The notes under the pieces: generated by a model
Database searches by the model: none
Seen by the model: only the letters and a program-made list of their open reading frames with translations
What the model was told of the DNA's origin: nothing
Made by a program: the position numbers and the translations under genes
In this document: piece after piece, positions 20,750 through 32,277 of the stretch
How positions within the stretch are numbered: the stretch's first letter is position 1
How the letters are laid out: each line of letters begins with the position of its first letter
DNA from: Homarus americanus
Taxonomy: Eukaryota; Arthropoda; Malacostraca; Decapoda; Nephropidae
Assembly: GCF_018991925.1 (NCBI RefSeq)
Contig: NW_024756438.1
Location: 548,501-612,500, forward strand
DNA length: 64,000 nt
Direction: 5' to 3'

Positions 20750-23602
20750 CCTCGGCTACGATGCTCCACTCGGCTACATCCAGCGTGAAGACATATCCAT
20801 ACACACACGGCTTGGTGCCTTTGCCGTGGTGCTGTGGGTCACTGTACATCCGACAGCGAGAGTACCCGACCCGAAGTACTCCTGACTGCCTCGGTCCTGC
20901 CATCAGAACTGCGGGTAGTGCCTCCTCCTCCTTCCACCCCTCCGGCAGCTGTTAAGGGCATGAAGAAAAGGTTAGGTTAGGTTGGAATGGGACGTTTTGG
21001 GGTACATTAGGTTGGATCGGGTTAATATTTACGTATATTAGGTCATAAAAAATAAACATAGAAACCTGTACAATAAAAGCTACTCCCAGATGAACTCTCC
21101 GTCCCAGGTTCAGTTAACTGCTCTCCTGATAGCCAAAATATTTTTCAGCAACATTTTTTTATTATTATTCTTTTTCTTGTATACAACCTCGACCCCTAAC
21201 TTGTTTGCATCGAGCCCAAGAACGAGAAAAATAACAACCCTGTTTTAGTGAGTTTCGTGAGTGTGTATGGTACCAAATAGCAATTACTTTCCCAAAAAAA
21301 AAAATAAAGAAATCTAGGCTCTTGCAATAGGAAACGGCTTTTTGTGTGTAGTTCCCGGGAAGATGAAGATTGACGTAGAGGAAAACACTCAAACTAGGAG
21401 TGAGGGTAGTGGTGGTGGTGTTTTCCTGAGGCTGGTGGATGCCGTTCTGAGACTTGTAATTCCTTAGGTTTTAGGTATCAGATTAATTTTTTTTCTTTTT
21501 TGGTCTATAAAAAAGTTGTAGAAAGTTGTGAATTATAACATTGATACAACATGACGATAGTTATTGAAAGGTAAATAGGATATAAAGAAAACCTATTGAT
21601 TTTTTCCTTTGTTGATATTGTTATTTAGTTTAGTCTCCCACATCACCAGTTACTCATGAGTTCCTTCACATCACCAGTCACTCACAAGTTCACTCACCAA
21701 AGACAAAAACAAGGTAGTGTTAGGCAAGACAATATTCTTTAAAAAACCTAAAAAAAAAAAAAACTACCCTAATATTTTTTTCTTGGATCAAAGCAACTAA
21801 TTAATTTTCCCTTCGTTTTATCTTCCCAGGATGAACAAGATTATCCCCCCTTTACCTCCTTACAATAACACGGGGGAAAAAAAAAACCCCACACATCAGG
21901 TGACGTCAGTAGGCATAGAGAGACCCTACGTGATGAAGACTTCACCTCATCTCTCACACATAGAACAGACAACGAACTCATTATAACCAAGGTCCCAAGG
22001 TAGTTAGTCTTAGCGTTAAGTTTTATGAAAGAAAAAAAAAATATTCGAAGAGAAATTCACGCCCCAAAAGACTGATCCTAGATTAAAGGTAGTTGAGAGT
22101 TAATGAGGGGAGGTTACCTGTTTATAGAAGATGAATTTACCTTAATGAGATATTCGGGTGGTCTTAGGTTAGGTTAGGATAGGTTAGGTTAGGATAGGTT
22201 AGGATAGGTTAGGTTAGGTTAGGATAGGTTAGGTTAGGATAGATTAGGATAGGTTAGGTTAGGCTAATGAGTGATCGTGTATATTATTTTATCCTCCCTC
22301 ATTCTCTCCCCCACACAATGTCTCTCACTTACTCTCTCCCTCACCACCTGCTTCCCTCGTTCTCTCCCCTACTCTCTCACTCTCTCCCTCCTTCACCTTC
22401 CCTACCTCCTCCCTCGTTCTCTATCTCCTTACCCTTCCTCCCGCCATCGTCCATGACACCTACCCCCACCACCACTACCCCACCACTATCACCTCACACC
22501 CCACCACTACCAACCACTACTACCACCACCACCACCACCTACCCCCCACTACCACCCCCACCACTACCACCCACCACTACCACCACCACTACCCACACCA
22601 CTACCACCATCACTACTACCCCCACCACTACCCACATTACTACAACCACCACTACCACCACCACTACTACCACCACCACTACCCCAACTACTACCCACAC
22701 CACTACCACACCACTACCACCCCCACTACCACCATCACTACTTCCCCCACCACCATTACCACCTTTCACCTGACTGCTCTAATAATTCCCTCATATCCAG
22801 TAAAATAACCCATAATAATCAAGGTTTAAACGACATTATTGGGGACAGGCGATAATTTACATGTCAAAATACGACTTGAATTTCAAATTGCTTAAAGTTG
22901 GAAGCGAAAGTAACCCAAGATAATATTGTTTTTCTTCCCCTTTTGAGTTTACAACATAACTGAGTCTCCTTGTGATCATAGGTAAATGTGAGGTCATTAG
23001 TGTTAGAGAATATTGAAGATTAATTATACCTGTTTCATGTGTAGATTCCTTTGCACATTAAATATATGGTTATTTAGGTGAAATTATAAAACAAAATCAC
23101 TAAATACTTAGATACAGAGAGGAAGAATTTGAGATATAAGAAAGTATAGGAGAGAAACTGATAATAATTGAATATAAATAATGGTGAAAATAAATTAATT
23201 ATATGTGATAGAGACGATGAATAATAATAATGAGTTTCATCTAAACTTGATTCTTTGCTTAACCTTTGATGTGAGATTTTTCATTGAATTAATCAGATGC
23301 AAATTGATGAATCTTCAGTTTATTTGTTAATTATAACAGACAGACAGAGACAAAACGCAGACAGACAGACAGACACACACCCAGAAGACAGATTGACAGA
23401 CAGACAAAACGCAGACAGACAGACAGAGACACAAACAGTAACTTTAACTAACCTTACAGTGGTGAGGTGGTGTGGCGAGGTAGTAGTTGTGGAGGTGGTG
23501 GTTAAGGGCGACATACATAAAGCAGGATGACAGCAGAAGAAACACTAAGAACTGGTACCTGCTGCCCAGACGCTCCAGCAGGCCGTCAACACTCACCACC
23601 AT
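6548..23602 (-). CDS. SLC22-family organic cation/carnitine-type transporter, long C-tail form
   Basis: Nine minus-strand coding exons: 23453-23602, 20751-20948, 16625-16728, 16230-16356, 14222-14418, 9823-10055, 9162-9428, 8771-8964, 6548-8617. They total 3540 bases and all phases match. Family marks: the N-terminal GLLERLGSRYQ then a first helix; a large extracellular loop with TPPHHC and spaced cysteines; MFS motif A GFLADRFGRR (about 146-155); PESLRWLL (about 262-269) after helix 6; and LLPETAGTTLPDVVDEAE after helix 12. Known: SLC22 members are plasma-membrane uniporters or exchangers for organic cations, zwitterions or anions; the substrate cannot be told here. Odd points: an in-frame TGA at codon 331, and a tail of about 650 residues where the family usually ends within tens of residues. 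An acceptor 8 bases before the ATG implies an upstream noncoding exon. The family call is secure; whether the allele is functional is not. Confidence 0.92.
7040..7262 (-). repeat. Coding minisatellite in the transporter tail
   Basis: Repeated 15- to 30-base units on the plus strand (CTCTCTGGTCTTCCTCCCGC). On the coding strand they give GGRPERGGPA/GGRPAGGRPERG. All length steps keep the frame, as expected for a translated repeat. Confidence 0.75.
8771..8964 (-). CDS. SLC22-like exon 8: helices 10-11
   Basis: Completes E then TWVNVDALTTALRFVGVLIV, VEVVPTTARASAVGL and GEILTPLLAIV. This corresponds to the family segment that normally reads AELFPTVVRNVG. Donor GTG|GTACGT. Phase 0 end. Confidence 0.88.
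9162..9428 (-). CDS. SLC22-like exon 7: helices 7-9
   Basis: Acceptor TTGTTGTCAG. Encodes helix 7 (TFRLAVSLADSGF), a glycine- and leucine-rich stretch, SHLYRRAFLVLN (the C-half equivalent of motif A, reduced), and a hydrophobic helix to CVLQLVK. Donor AAAG|GTGAGC, phase 1. Confidence 0.85.
9823..10055 (-). CDS. SLC22-like exon 6: cytoplasmic loop, with in-frame TGA
   Basis: Starts by completing W, then MIPESLRWLLTRGKTRRARQ and the long cytoplasmic loop to LFKTPRLRKKTP, where TGA (9839-9841) interrupts. Reading through, LLCSC leads into donor GTG|GTAAGA. The phase then matches exon 7 exactly (VITFRLAVSL, helix 7). So frame and splice sites are intact on both sides and only this codon is wrong for a functional protein. 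Confidence 0.88.
10298..12424. repeat. 2.1-kb minisatellite, CCTCCCATCCTCCCACCTGTG-type unit, in intron 5 of the transporter
   Basis: About 100 degenerate copies of a 20-21-base unit of the form GTGCCTCCCATCCTCCCACC. All plus-strand frames look open (proline-rich) and so do all minus-strand frames (GGTGGRMGG), which is the mark of a stop-free satellite, not of genes. On the transcribed (minus-sense) RNA it reads GGTGGGAGGATGGGAGGC, i.e. closely spaced G-runs. Confidence 0.93.
12605..12702. repeat. CCTAA-rich tandem block
   Basis: A higher-order repeat of about 43 bases (AACCTAACATAACCTCACCT units) built from the arthropod telomere pentamer, directly after the intron-5 minisatellite region. 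Confidence 0.85.
13568..13765. repeat. 31-bp minisatellite, about 6 copies
   Basis: Unit of the form GGACTGGGCCTACTGGGATA plus AGTGCCTATAA, inside intron 5 of the transporter gene. No coding potential. Confidence 0.85.
14222..14418 (-). CDS. SLC22-like exon 5: helices 4-6
   Basis: Opens GVHVTSWTLAAELFPPKWR, the usual helix 4 and loop, then helices 5 and 6 ending LISLLYC with two bases of the next tryptophan. Donor GTGAGT. Confidence 0.92.
15860..15960 (+). repeat. tRNA-derived SINE-like fragment
   Basis: A-box-like GAGGCCGAGTGG (15886-15897) and B-box-like CGTTCGATCC (15931-15940) at near-tRNA spacing, with no full tRNA fold. Sits inside intron 4 of the transporter on the opposite strand. 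Confidence 0.45.
16230..16356 (-). CDS. SLC22-like exon 4: motif A completion and helix 3
   Basis: Completes R and continues FGRRNLLVVSVATVG through FIQAIFVQ. Only a 268-base intron separates it from exon 3. Donor CAG|GTAAGT. Confidence 0.92.
16625..16728 (-). CDS. SLC22-like exon 3: helix 2 and start of motif A
   Basis: Begins WGLVCERVWIRHWV and ends GGLIFGFLAD plus the first two bases of the arginine of motif A. Acceptor CCCCTCACAG. The W-x-L-V-C start is a family signature right after the extracellular loop. Confidence 0.92.
18046..18180. repeat. 22-bp minisatellite, about 6 copies
   Basis: Unit GGTTAAGTTATAGTACTGAA plus AG/GG in intron 2 of the transporter. Confidence 0.8.
20697..20743. 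repeat. (TC)n microsatellite beside transporter exon 2 donor
   Basis: About 23 TC units directly downstream (gene sense) of the exon 2 donor. On the transcript this is a GA run. Confidence 0.9.
20751..20948 (-). CDS. SLC22-like exon 2: large extracellular loop
   Basis: 66 codons from LPEGWKEEEALPAVL through SRCRMY and TKPCVYGYVF to EWSIVAE. The paired cysteines and the acidic-aromatic ending match the glycosylated loop between helices 1 and 2 of organic cation transporters. Donor GAG|GTAAAC; phase 0 both ends. A (TC) run lies just beyond the donor. Confidence 0.9.
22164..22263. repeat. TTAGG/AGGAT telomere-type array
   Basis: About 20 pentamers GGTTA interspersed with GGATA, the longest TTAGG-related run in the window. 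In intron 1 of the transporter. Confidence 0.9.
22430..22770. repeat. (CCA/CTA)n-rich low-complexity tract
   Basis: Degenerate CACCACTAC repeat. Long apparent peptides on both strands (threonine/proline or valine/glycine) are artefacts of the stop-free repeat. Confidence 0.85.
23453..23602 (-). CDS. SLC22-like exon 1: N-terminus and helix 1
   Basis: Fifty codons starting MVVSVDGLLERLGSRYQ, then a hydrophobic helix (about 18-33) and the start of the extracellular loop ending ATPPHHCK. Donor AAG|GTTAGT. An acceptor (CTCTCCAG) sits at 23611-23612, so the mRNA has at least one earlier untranslated exon. ATG chosen because family N-termini start just here. Confidence 0.9.
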
Positions 23603-23610
23603 CCTCACAC

Positions 23611-26470
23611 CTGGAGAGTCAAGCAGGTAGGTTAGGTTAGGTCCTATAAATCCCCCAAGTTATCCTATCCTAACCTAACCTAACCTAACTACAAAGGAAA
23701 TAATATAATGTAATCTGTCAGGTTATATGAGGCGTTTAGCTGCCACCACGCTTTCCACGCCCTACATGTATCATTCACTCCTCTCTAAGTGTCAATTACG
23801 TCTCTTATATGTCACCCACGCCTTTTTATTCACCACCCACGCTTTCTACTCACCACCCAAACCTTCTGTTCACCATCCACTCCTATCTGCCCCCACGCCT
23901 TCTACCTGCCCCCACGCCTTTGACTCACCATACACGCATTCCAGTTGCCACCAACGTCGAGTGTGTCTCCTAACGCCTTCTCACACACCTCACACCACTC
24001 AGCCCCTCAAGCACCGCCCACATCCTCTACTTACCGACTAATGAGAAAGTGGGAGAGGGAGAGACAGAGGGAGGGAGGGAGGGAGGGAGGGAGGGAGGGA
24101 GGGGAGGAGGGAGGAGGGAGGGAGGGAGGAGGAGAGACGGAGGAGGGAGGGATAGAGGAGGGAGGGAGGGATGGAGAGAGGGAGGGATAGAGGGAGGAAT
24201 ACTGACTGACTGTATGAACAACATTAGCGTCGTAACTGTTTGAGTCGCGACTGGTTCATCTCACTGTTCATAAATAAACTACAATTAAACACAAATAGAA
24301 ACTAACATTAAAATATTATAACAAATTATAACAATTTATATACCCTCGAGGAGGTCAGTCTCAATGGAGGACCTTTTTTTTATACTCTGGAGAAGAAACT
24401 TCTCCTTCAGGAACTGTGGACGAGCGGTAGTAACCATCGCCTGTGTGTTGGAGTGACGCTGCCTCGTAAGACTTCCTCCCTCCAACCCCGTGTTTGGTCG
24501 TCAAGGGAACCAGACAGTCATCACACACTGGCTGGGTTGTTAGGTCATCAGGTGGCTGTGTGTGTCAGTCTGGAGCGAGAGGTTATGGCAAGTCTGGTCA
24601 GGGTTTACACCTACCCCCGTGGCGTCCATTGTAGCATCGAGGAGGGAAGGGAGGGAGTGAGGAAGGAGTAGGTAAGGGAGAGTACGGAAGAAGGGAGAGA
24701 TGGAGGCTGAGAAGGAAGGGAGATTATGTGTATGTGTGTGTGTGTGTGTGTTTTCTCTGGTTCTCATTCGTCATAACCTAACCTAACCAAACACATCCTT
24801 GTATTTTCGTGTCAGTTAGTGTAGTTCAGTAAACACCCCAAAACACTCGACTATTTTTCGCTGTGATGTGAGACCTGTACACAACACACCTGTAGATAAT
24901 TCTTGAAAGTGGCGCGGTTTCTTGGGCCAGCTAATGGAATCTAATCGGCAAGAGCGGCATTACTGTTCAGGGGAGACCAAAGCATTATGTCTCATGCAGC
25001 CAAACATGAGGTTATATTATTTCAAGAGCAAGTAAGGAGCCAGTATGGAGTCAGTGAAGGGGATTATATCAGGATCTTTATTCGTTGGTTTGAGTAAAAT
25101 GTTTGGCAATAGATATATTTAGTAATGATATAATGTAATAACGTAATATAATAAGGTAAAATAGACAGGGATTTTATATCGTTATTTTATCTGTCGAGAG
25201 AATTTTGTTTGTTTTTGTATTTTATTTCCTTCCCACAAATTCTCTTCCAACTCTTCCATCCCACACACACATAGTATACCCCCCATTTATCTCGTTGTGT
25301 CCAGGTAATTCAACCACCGTAACGAGCCTAGATGAGCAATTAGGAGCTTAATTCACTCTCCTCTCTGGGAATAATCAAGCACATAATAATGGGTCCACAG
25401 GGAAGAGTTACCTGGGCGGGAGAAGAGAATTTAGTGGTAAGAAAAGATGACTAATAAGGTGCTGCCAGGTGAGGGTTACTGTGTGTGAGAGAGAGAGAGA
25501 TCCTCCTCCTCCTTACTCCCCCTATGCCACCGCCTCCTCCAGTCGTCTTCTTGTTCCTCCTCTCTTCCTTCTTTCCTTCCTCCCTCAATCGTCTTCTTCC
25601 CTCAGTCCTCCTCTCTCACTCCTCCTCTTCCTCCCTCTAGAGAAAAATTGACCTTGATGACATCATAAAGGTCAACACGTCTATCTTGACTTGTTCCTCG
25701 TTCGTTCCCGACAGGTCACGATAGCTGTGGCGACCTGCCCTCTCGTTAACCGTAATGACCGCCCTCTCAATCACACACACACACGACAAAAAGGGATAAT
25801 GGGCATCTACTCAGGTCATAAATCGAGCTTCTCCAGTGACAAAGATCCTGTCTCTGGAACACTTGGGAAACTCATCACAGGAAAACGGGGGAAACATTAT
25901 ACAAGAAAATGACATTATTGTATTTCCCGATGTTGAACGTTTAGGGAAATCACACTGGGTTAGGTCAGGTTAGGTTAGGTTTGTTTGATTAGGAATGAAA
26001 TGAGGAACTGTTGTCGTTACCTTGATGTCGTCAGCGTCGTAATTGCTGTTTGTACGTTTCGCGGTACTTACGGGACACACACACACATGAACCTATCGCC
26101 ACCACTATCACAACCACCAGTCACGCATACCATTAACAGCAGCAGTAGAGTCAGCAAAAACAGCAGTATAGTCAGTAACAGCAGCAGTAGAGTCAGTAAC
26201 AGTAGAGTCAGTAACAGTAGAGTCAGTAGCAGCAGTATCGGGTCGGAAGTCATCGAGTGTTACCAGCTGGAGCGAACGGTGCTTAGTGCAAGTGTGGGCG
26301 GAGTCGGGTGCAAGTCCATTCCACCCCATCCACACCCACGCCCATCCTTGTTCAGGTTCATACTCGTTTCCTGCACGCATCTACGCCCACCTACACCCGG
26401 TCTTACGCGCGTCTCTGGCCAGTCATGCGTATCTCCCCACCCATCTTGGATGATATTCGTAACAGTTGTC

Positions 26471-26523
<53 letters not shown>

Positions 26524-27950
26524 ACCTACAGCAACTCACCTTAATCACTTCTGGAACAGCCAATTCATACCACACTAAAGGATATTTATGATCCTCTTTG
26601 TCTCCACCACGTCTTGACCTTTTAATTCTCACTCAGTGTTCAGTAAGTCATCAGTCATTACTCACATTATCATACGTCCTTACAATGTTCACTTGTGTTT
26701 GAATCAATTAAACTTTCAATTTATCATACAAGTTTATTTTTATTAAAGTTTCAGATTATTTCCTTAATCACGATAATAAGAAAATAATTCCTTAAAGTCG
26801 TTCTTGATTTATCACCGATTATAATTACGGATTATTTTCAGATCACATCCACAAAGTAGAATTATTCACAATTTCTCTCTCTGTTTACTTTTAGAACACA
26901 AACTAGAACTCATAACCGACGGTAGTATTGTACAGGCGACGGAGCTCCAACCTACAATGAACGGGCTGACTGTTATGATTGACACTACGTATAGAAATTT
27001 GTGGGCGTAGGCGGCGAGGGTGGTGGGGGGGTGAAGCGGCGTGAAGGGAGGAGGGAAGGAGAGGGGGGGGAGTAAGGGTGTGAGGAGATGATAAAGAGGA
27101 AGGAATGTGAGGTAAAGCGTAATATGAGGGTGAGGGAGTGAGGGAGTGTTGTGAGATGGGGTGTATGAGTGAGGAAGGTGTTAAAGGGGTGGGAGGGGGA
27201 GTTAAGTGACCTACCCAGTTTTAGGTTCATGGAAGGTGTTGAAAATAGCCTCTGTCCTGATCGATGTAGATGTTAGGCAGCTACTATCATGAAGAAGTAC
27301 TCATGAGACAGCTGATATAGTAATCGTGGGATAATTGACAACAGGGAATCGTAAATGCAAAGCGTACTTCTGTAACTACCAAATGTATTCCAGTATTGAT
27401 GTTCCTTTATATGTGTACACTGTATAGGAACCATGGGGAGGAGGGAGGGAAGTGGAGGGAAGTGGAGGGAAGTGGAGGGAATCATGGGGAACGAGGCGTG
27501 GAGAGGAGACTTATGGAGGGCGTGGCAAGCAGCGTCCCTCAGAGCGAGTTTACTACCGTCTCACACCTACGCTTCCTCTCATGCAAGGAACCACGCGCCA
27601 ACCCACCCGTGCACGTGCCAACCCAACCCATCCGTGCACGCGCCAGCCCACCCGTGCTAAGCCATTCGAGCACGTGTTATGAATACGAGCACGTGCTAAG
27701 CCATCTGAGCACGTGTTATGGATACAGGTACGTTCTGTGACACCCGCTACAATGCCACTGCACACGCCAAGTTATTTTATACAGTCTCTGAGTCTGTTTG
27801 TGCACTCGACGGTATAATGTGCACTCGTTCTTCATACTCGCCTGTCTATGTGCACGCGCCTGTCTACCCGTACACGCTTCTGTCTGCTTGTACCGTCACA
27901 TGATTCATAAACAGATAAAGGGACCATTCTCCACGAACCTTCACTAATTT
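23611..27950. other. Upstream of the transporter gene: mostly repeats, no secure gene
   Basis: Contains GGGA, (CA) (26474-26520), GTCAGTAGCAGC-like and TTAGG repeats. A possible small minus-strand exon at about 26021-26070 reads TAKRTNSNYDADDIK before GTAACG; it could be a leader exon or chance. Nothing else convincing. Confidence 0.4.
24056..24205. repeat. (GGGA)n-rich purine tract
   Basis: GGGAGGGAGGGAGGGAGGGA-type run on the plus strand; purine-only, G-quadruplex-prone. Confidence 0.85.
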
Positions 27951-27959
27951 ACCTGTCCA

Positions 27960-28070
27960 CTTGTTAATCTACCTGTACACACGCCAGTCTTCATGTACAC
28001 ACGCCAGTCTACATGTACACACGCCAATCTACATGTACACACGCCAATCTACATGTACACACGCCAAAAC
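27960..28070. repeat. 20-bp minisatellite, about 5 copies
   Basis: Unit ACATGTACACACGCCAATCT, tandem. Confidence 0.8.
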
Positions 28071-28091
28071 CTAAACACACACGGACTCTAG

Positions 28092-28328
28092 TTATTCTGC
28101 CTTGACAAATGAGCCACCTACTTGTGCAGCCGCCAATCGATAATTATTCACGAGTGTTTCACCACACCCGTTAATACACATCATTCCTACGGTCATGGCC
28201 TGGTTGCGGTGCTCACTTATCATACAACCGTCAACTAATCCTGCTATCGTATCCACATCCTCCAAAAGGCACTCGGTATATGGATCCACTTTGAATCCAC
28301 TCTGATCCTCTGTTAGTCTGAGTCGAAG
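28092..28328 (-). CDS. Possible terminal exon or small ORF, unknown
   Basis: Open for 78 codons on the minus strand to a TAA at 28092-28094, without low complexity. The reading includes VDPYTECLLEDVDTIAGLVD and ends RLAAAQVGGSFVKAE. A possible acceptor (CGACTCAG) lies near 28313. It is not recognised. No AATAAA is evident nearby, so a transposon remnant or chance ORF is also possible. Confidence 0.3.
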   Translation of the reverse strand, partial: LRLRLTEDQSGFKVDPYTECLLEDVDTIAGLVDGCMISEHRNQAMTVGMMCINGCGETLVNNYRLAAAQVGGSFVKAE

Positions 28329-29255
28329 TTACTCTACCATCCTCACCATCTCCGACTGCTCGACACCACACCCACCATCCAACCACGTACTGATCGCTAT
28401 AACAACAACCCCATAACAACCATTGTAAAGAAATCCTCACCATCATCATCATCACGTGCGTCAAACACCTGATGAAAAATGCTGATCTTAATTGTTACTG
28501 AATGTGAACGCAACTTTCTCAGTAATAAGGTGAAATTTAGACTAATATTAAAACGAACTTTCACTGAACTTTCTGATTATTGATAACCTATGGGATAATT
28601 TATCATAGCAAAGAAACACAGCTGCCAATATTAACATGAATGGATGAGCTATTCCATCACTATTTATATTTGCTACCATTACTAACACTACTACCACCAA
28701 TACCATCACCACTACTACCACCATCACTACTACTGCCACCATCACTACTATCACCACGATCACTATCACCACCGCTACTAATACAGCCACTGTCATTACC
28801 ATCACCACATCATTGTCATTGAAACTCTATTTACAATTACCACCAAAACAACCACTATCTTCATCACCACAAAACCATCAAATATACCTCTACCAACACT
28901 ACCACCAATACTACAATCTCAACCAATATAACCACCACCACCACTACACCACATTGAACCACTACTATCGACAGCTCTAAGTTTTCAAGAAGAACTAAAA
29001 TTAATACAGAATGTTAGGATAAATTATACGTGTTCGGATCTATTCTACAGTTACAATAAAATTATATAAGCTCTAGGTAACGACAGGTAACGCTACAGAA
29101 ATATTTAAAAAAGTTACCCATAAACCCGTTTTCTCTTACTCATTATAAGAGAAAACTAAATTATGGGATAACTTTAATAAACAATTTATCTAACGTTATC
29201 TGTCGCATATAAAATAAAAACAGGATAATCTATATAAATTTTGCTGCAACTGTGG

Positions 29256-29718
<463 letters not shown>

Positions 29719-29779
29719 ATATAATGGTAGTAAGAGAAGTAGGGTAGTAGGTGTAATAGTGCTACTGTGGTTGTAGTGG

Positions 29780-30005
29780 TGAGATGATGATGATGGTGGT
29801 GGTGGTTGTAGTGGTGGTGATAGTGGTGGTAATGGTGGTAATAGTGGCAGTTGTGGTGGTAGTTGTGGTGGTAGTGGTAATAGTGGTACTGGTGGTTGTG
29901 GTGATAGTGGTGGTGATGATGGTACTGGTGGTAATAGTGGTAGTTGTGGTGGTAGTAGTAATAGTGGTACTGGTGGTTGTAGTGATGGTGGTGGTAGTGG
30001 TGGAG
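29780..30005. repeat. GTGGTA-rich low-complexity tract
   Basis: Degenerate GTGGTGGTAGTGG repeat immediately after the TA array. Open frames (valine- or tyrosine/histidine-rich) are artefacts. Confidence 0.8.
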
Positions 30006-30736
30006 CAGGCACCAGTGGCAACCCGAGGTGTTTGGAATAAGGCTCATGGCAACGGCCGAGCCACACAACACACATTCGTCGATACAGCCAAGGAAACCCG
30101 TCGTAGTACCTTCTGTCCCAGGTAATTACACCATATAGGCAGTGAAGCTAATCGGCGAGTCTCGTCTAGGCATCTTTCTTTCCTCCGAGTGTTTGTGGGA
30201 GTTGTGTGTCTATGGAGGTATAGAATTGTTTGTGTTTTGTGGTCGTTCTGTGTAAGGCAACTCATTCACCTGTGTTGAGGACTGCCAGCGTGAATCACGA
30301 CATACCGTCTTATGCTATCATATATTTTTGTGTATTTCAAAATTATGGGAAAGTTTTATACTCAAGAATTTTTTGTACGTATACTTTAATTACTTATAAT
30401 TCAATAACAAATGAGTGAAATTAATGGCCCAGAAACTTTACTTTGAGCTTCATTATAGAAAACGAATCATAGTTGCGATTGGTCAGATTTATCCACGTTG
30501 TCCTAATAAACAAAAACAGTTGCCACTAACCATTAGTCCACGGATTTTCTGTCGATCATAACGCACAATACTCCACTGGCATTAGGACACGACGAACACA
30601 ATTATTATCTCTCCCTACCCTCAAAAAAATTATCTAAGAATATCAAATACGGATTAATAGACATGAAAACAGAACTGGGGAGAAGTGGAGGTATTCCGGG
30701 GGGGGGGAGACGGGAGGGTGAGCGGCGGTGTGAACG

Positions 30737-30814
30737 TCAGTATAGCCCGTGGCGGTGGACGCATATCACTAGACCGATCAGTGTCACCACCTCTGAGTAC
30801 AGTATGTAGTTCTC
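30737..30814 (-). CDS. Possible terminal exon encoding a membrane helix, unknown
   Basis: Minus-strand acceptor (GGTGCTACAG) then ENYILYSEVVTLIGLVICVH and RHGLY before TGA at 30737-30739. Hydrophobic and protein-like, phase 0. A second AG nine bases upstream would add VLQ. No upstream exon could be joined with confidence, and no poly(A) signal was found. Confidence 0.3.
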   Translation of the reverse strand, partial: ENYILYSEVVTLIGLVICVHRHGLY

Positions 30815-30949
30815 CTGTAGCACCTTCAGTAAGGGGTGAGTACTGAGGCATTTAATTTATATCCCTCAAAGGCATCTTTATAACATTTTTCATTCTTTGG
30901 GATTAAGTAGGTTAGGTTAGGTTAGGTTAGGTAAGCCCCTTAACTTCCC

Positions 30950-31480
30950 ATCCCTCTGATCCTCCCCTACCCCTTAACCTCCCCTACCCCTTAACCTCCC
31001 CTCCCCCTTAACCTCCCCTCCCCCTTAACCTCCCCTCCCCCTTAACCTCCCCTTCCCCTTAACCTCCCCTCCACTGCAAGGAGGGAAGGGACCCGACACA
31101 CAGCAATCGACTTTATTAACCAAGAAAAGATTATATCTCTTAACAATGGCCCCCTCTCACACGTACCGGGATCTCACACGTACCGGGAACCCCTCTCACA
31201 CGTACCAGGAACCCCCTCTCACGTACCAGGAACCCTTCTCACGTACCCCCTCCTCACACGTAACCACTCAAAGACCCCTCTCACGTACCAGAACCCCTCT
31301 CACACGTACCGGAACCCCTCTCCACACGTACCAGAACCCCTCTCACACGTGCCGGGAACCCCCTCTCACACGTGCCGGGAATCCCCTCTCACACGTACCG
31401 GGAATCCCCTCTCACACGTACCGAGAATCCCCTCTCACACCTACCGGGAACCCCATCTCACACGTACCGGGGGTAGGGAG
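30950..31480. repeat. Two adjoining minisatellites (CCCCTTAACCTCCCCT; CTCACACGTACCGGGAA)
   Basis: About 30955-31075: 17-base units of CCCCTTAACCTCCCCTAC type. About 31150-31475: 22-24-base units of CCCCTCTCACACGTACCGGG type. A plus-strand open frame across the second is a repeat artefact. Confidence 0.85.
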
Positions 31481-31671
31481 GCTTCCTGCTCTGTAAGTGA
31501 TGATGGCACTAATTGATGGCACTAATTGATGGCACTGAATGATATAGCAAAAAGATTAAAAGTATAGGTAGATTAGACAAATTCACAGCTCTTAGTAACC
31601 CCCCGATCGATATTGGTGACGAGGCAAACACACGAGAGCGGAGGTGTAGTAAATTGACTCGCTAACCTACT

Positions 31672-31675
31672 GGGA

Positions 31676-31731
<56 letters not shown>
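31672..31731. repeat. (GA)n microsatellite
   Basis: About 28 GA units, uninterrupted. Confidence 0.93.
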
Positions 31732-31733
<2 letters not shown>

Positions 31734-32236
31734 TCCTTGTTGACGTGTTCTAGGTTACCGTCACAACATGAAGCATTCGAGAAACAGGTACTGCCTTTTA
31801 TGATTAGTTAAGAATCGTTTATTATAAGTTGTATTAAATGGATCTCAGTACCTAACCTAACCTAAACAGACGAATATTATGATACAGTAAGTTTTAAGTG
31901 GTGATATTTTAGTGTGCGTGGTGGTGATGCGTAGAGGGGGCTTAGGGCTGCCTTGAGCTTCGTCTTGTCTCGTAAGTTTTCCTCGTTGTGTTCGTAGTGG
32001 TGGCCTGAGGAAGTCCCCGACCATGTAGAGATCACAAGGTACACTATATATATCTAGTTATTAAGCCTCACAAATGAACGTTTTATAAGTAATAATTCCA
32101 CAACGCGTTCTGACTGAGGTGTACTTTGTGAGTGGTGATTCAAATGCCGTTTAAGTATTTCACAGTGTAGTTTACGTAATATGGCATGGTGTTTGTGGTG
32201 TGCTCATGGTAACCTTTGTGGCAGGAATAGTCACCT

Positions 32237-32277
<41 letters not shown>

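Noticed and set aside
24415..24500. A-box-like TGGACGAGCGG suggesting a tRNA or SINE
   Set aside because: No B-box at tRNA spacing.
30010..30121. Plus-strand reading TRGVWNKAHGNGRATQHTF before GTAATT
   Set aside because: No pyrimidine tract at the acceptor, and the reading continues from a low-complexity repeat; both strands are open.
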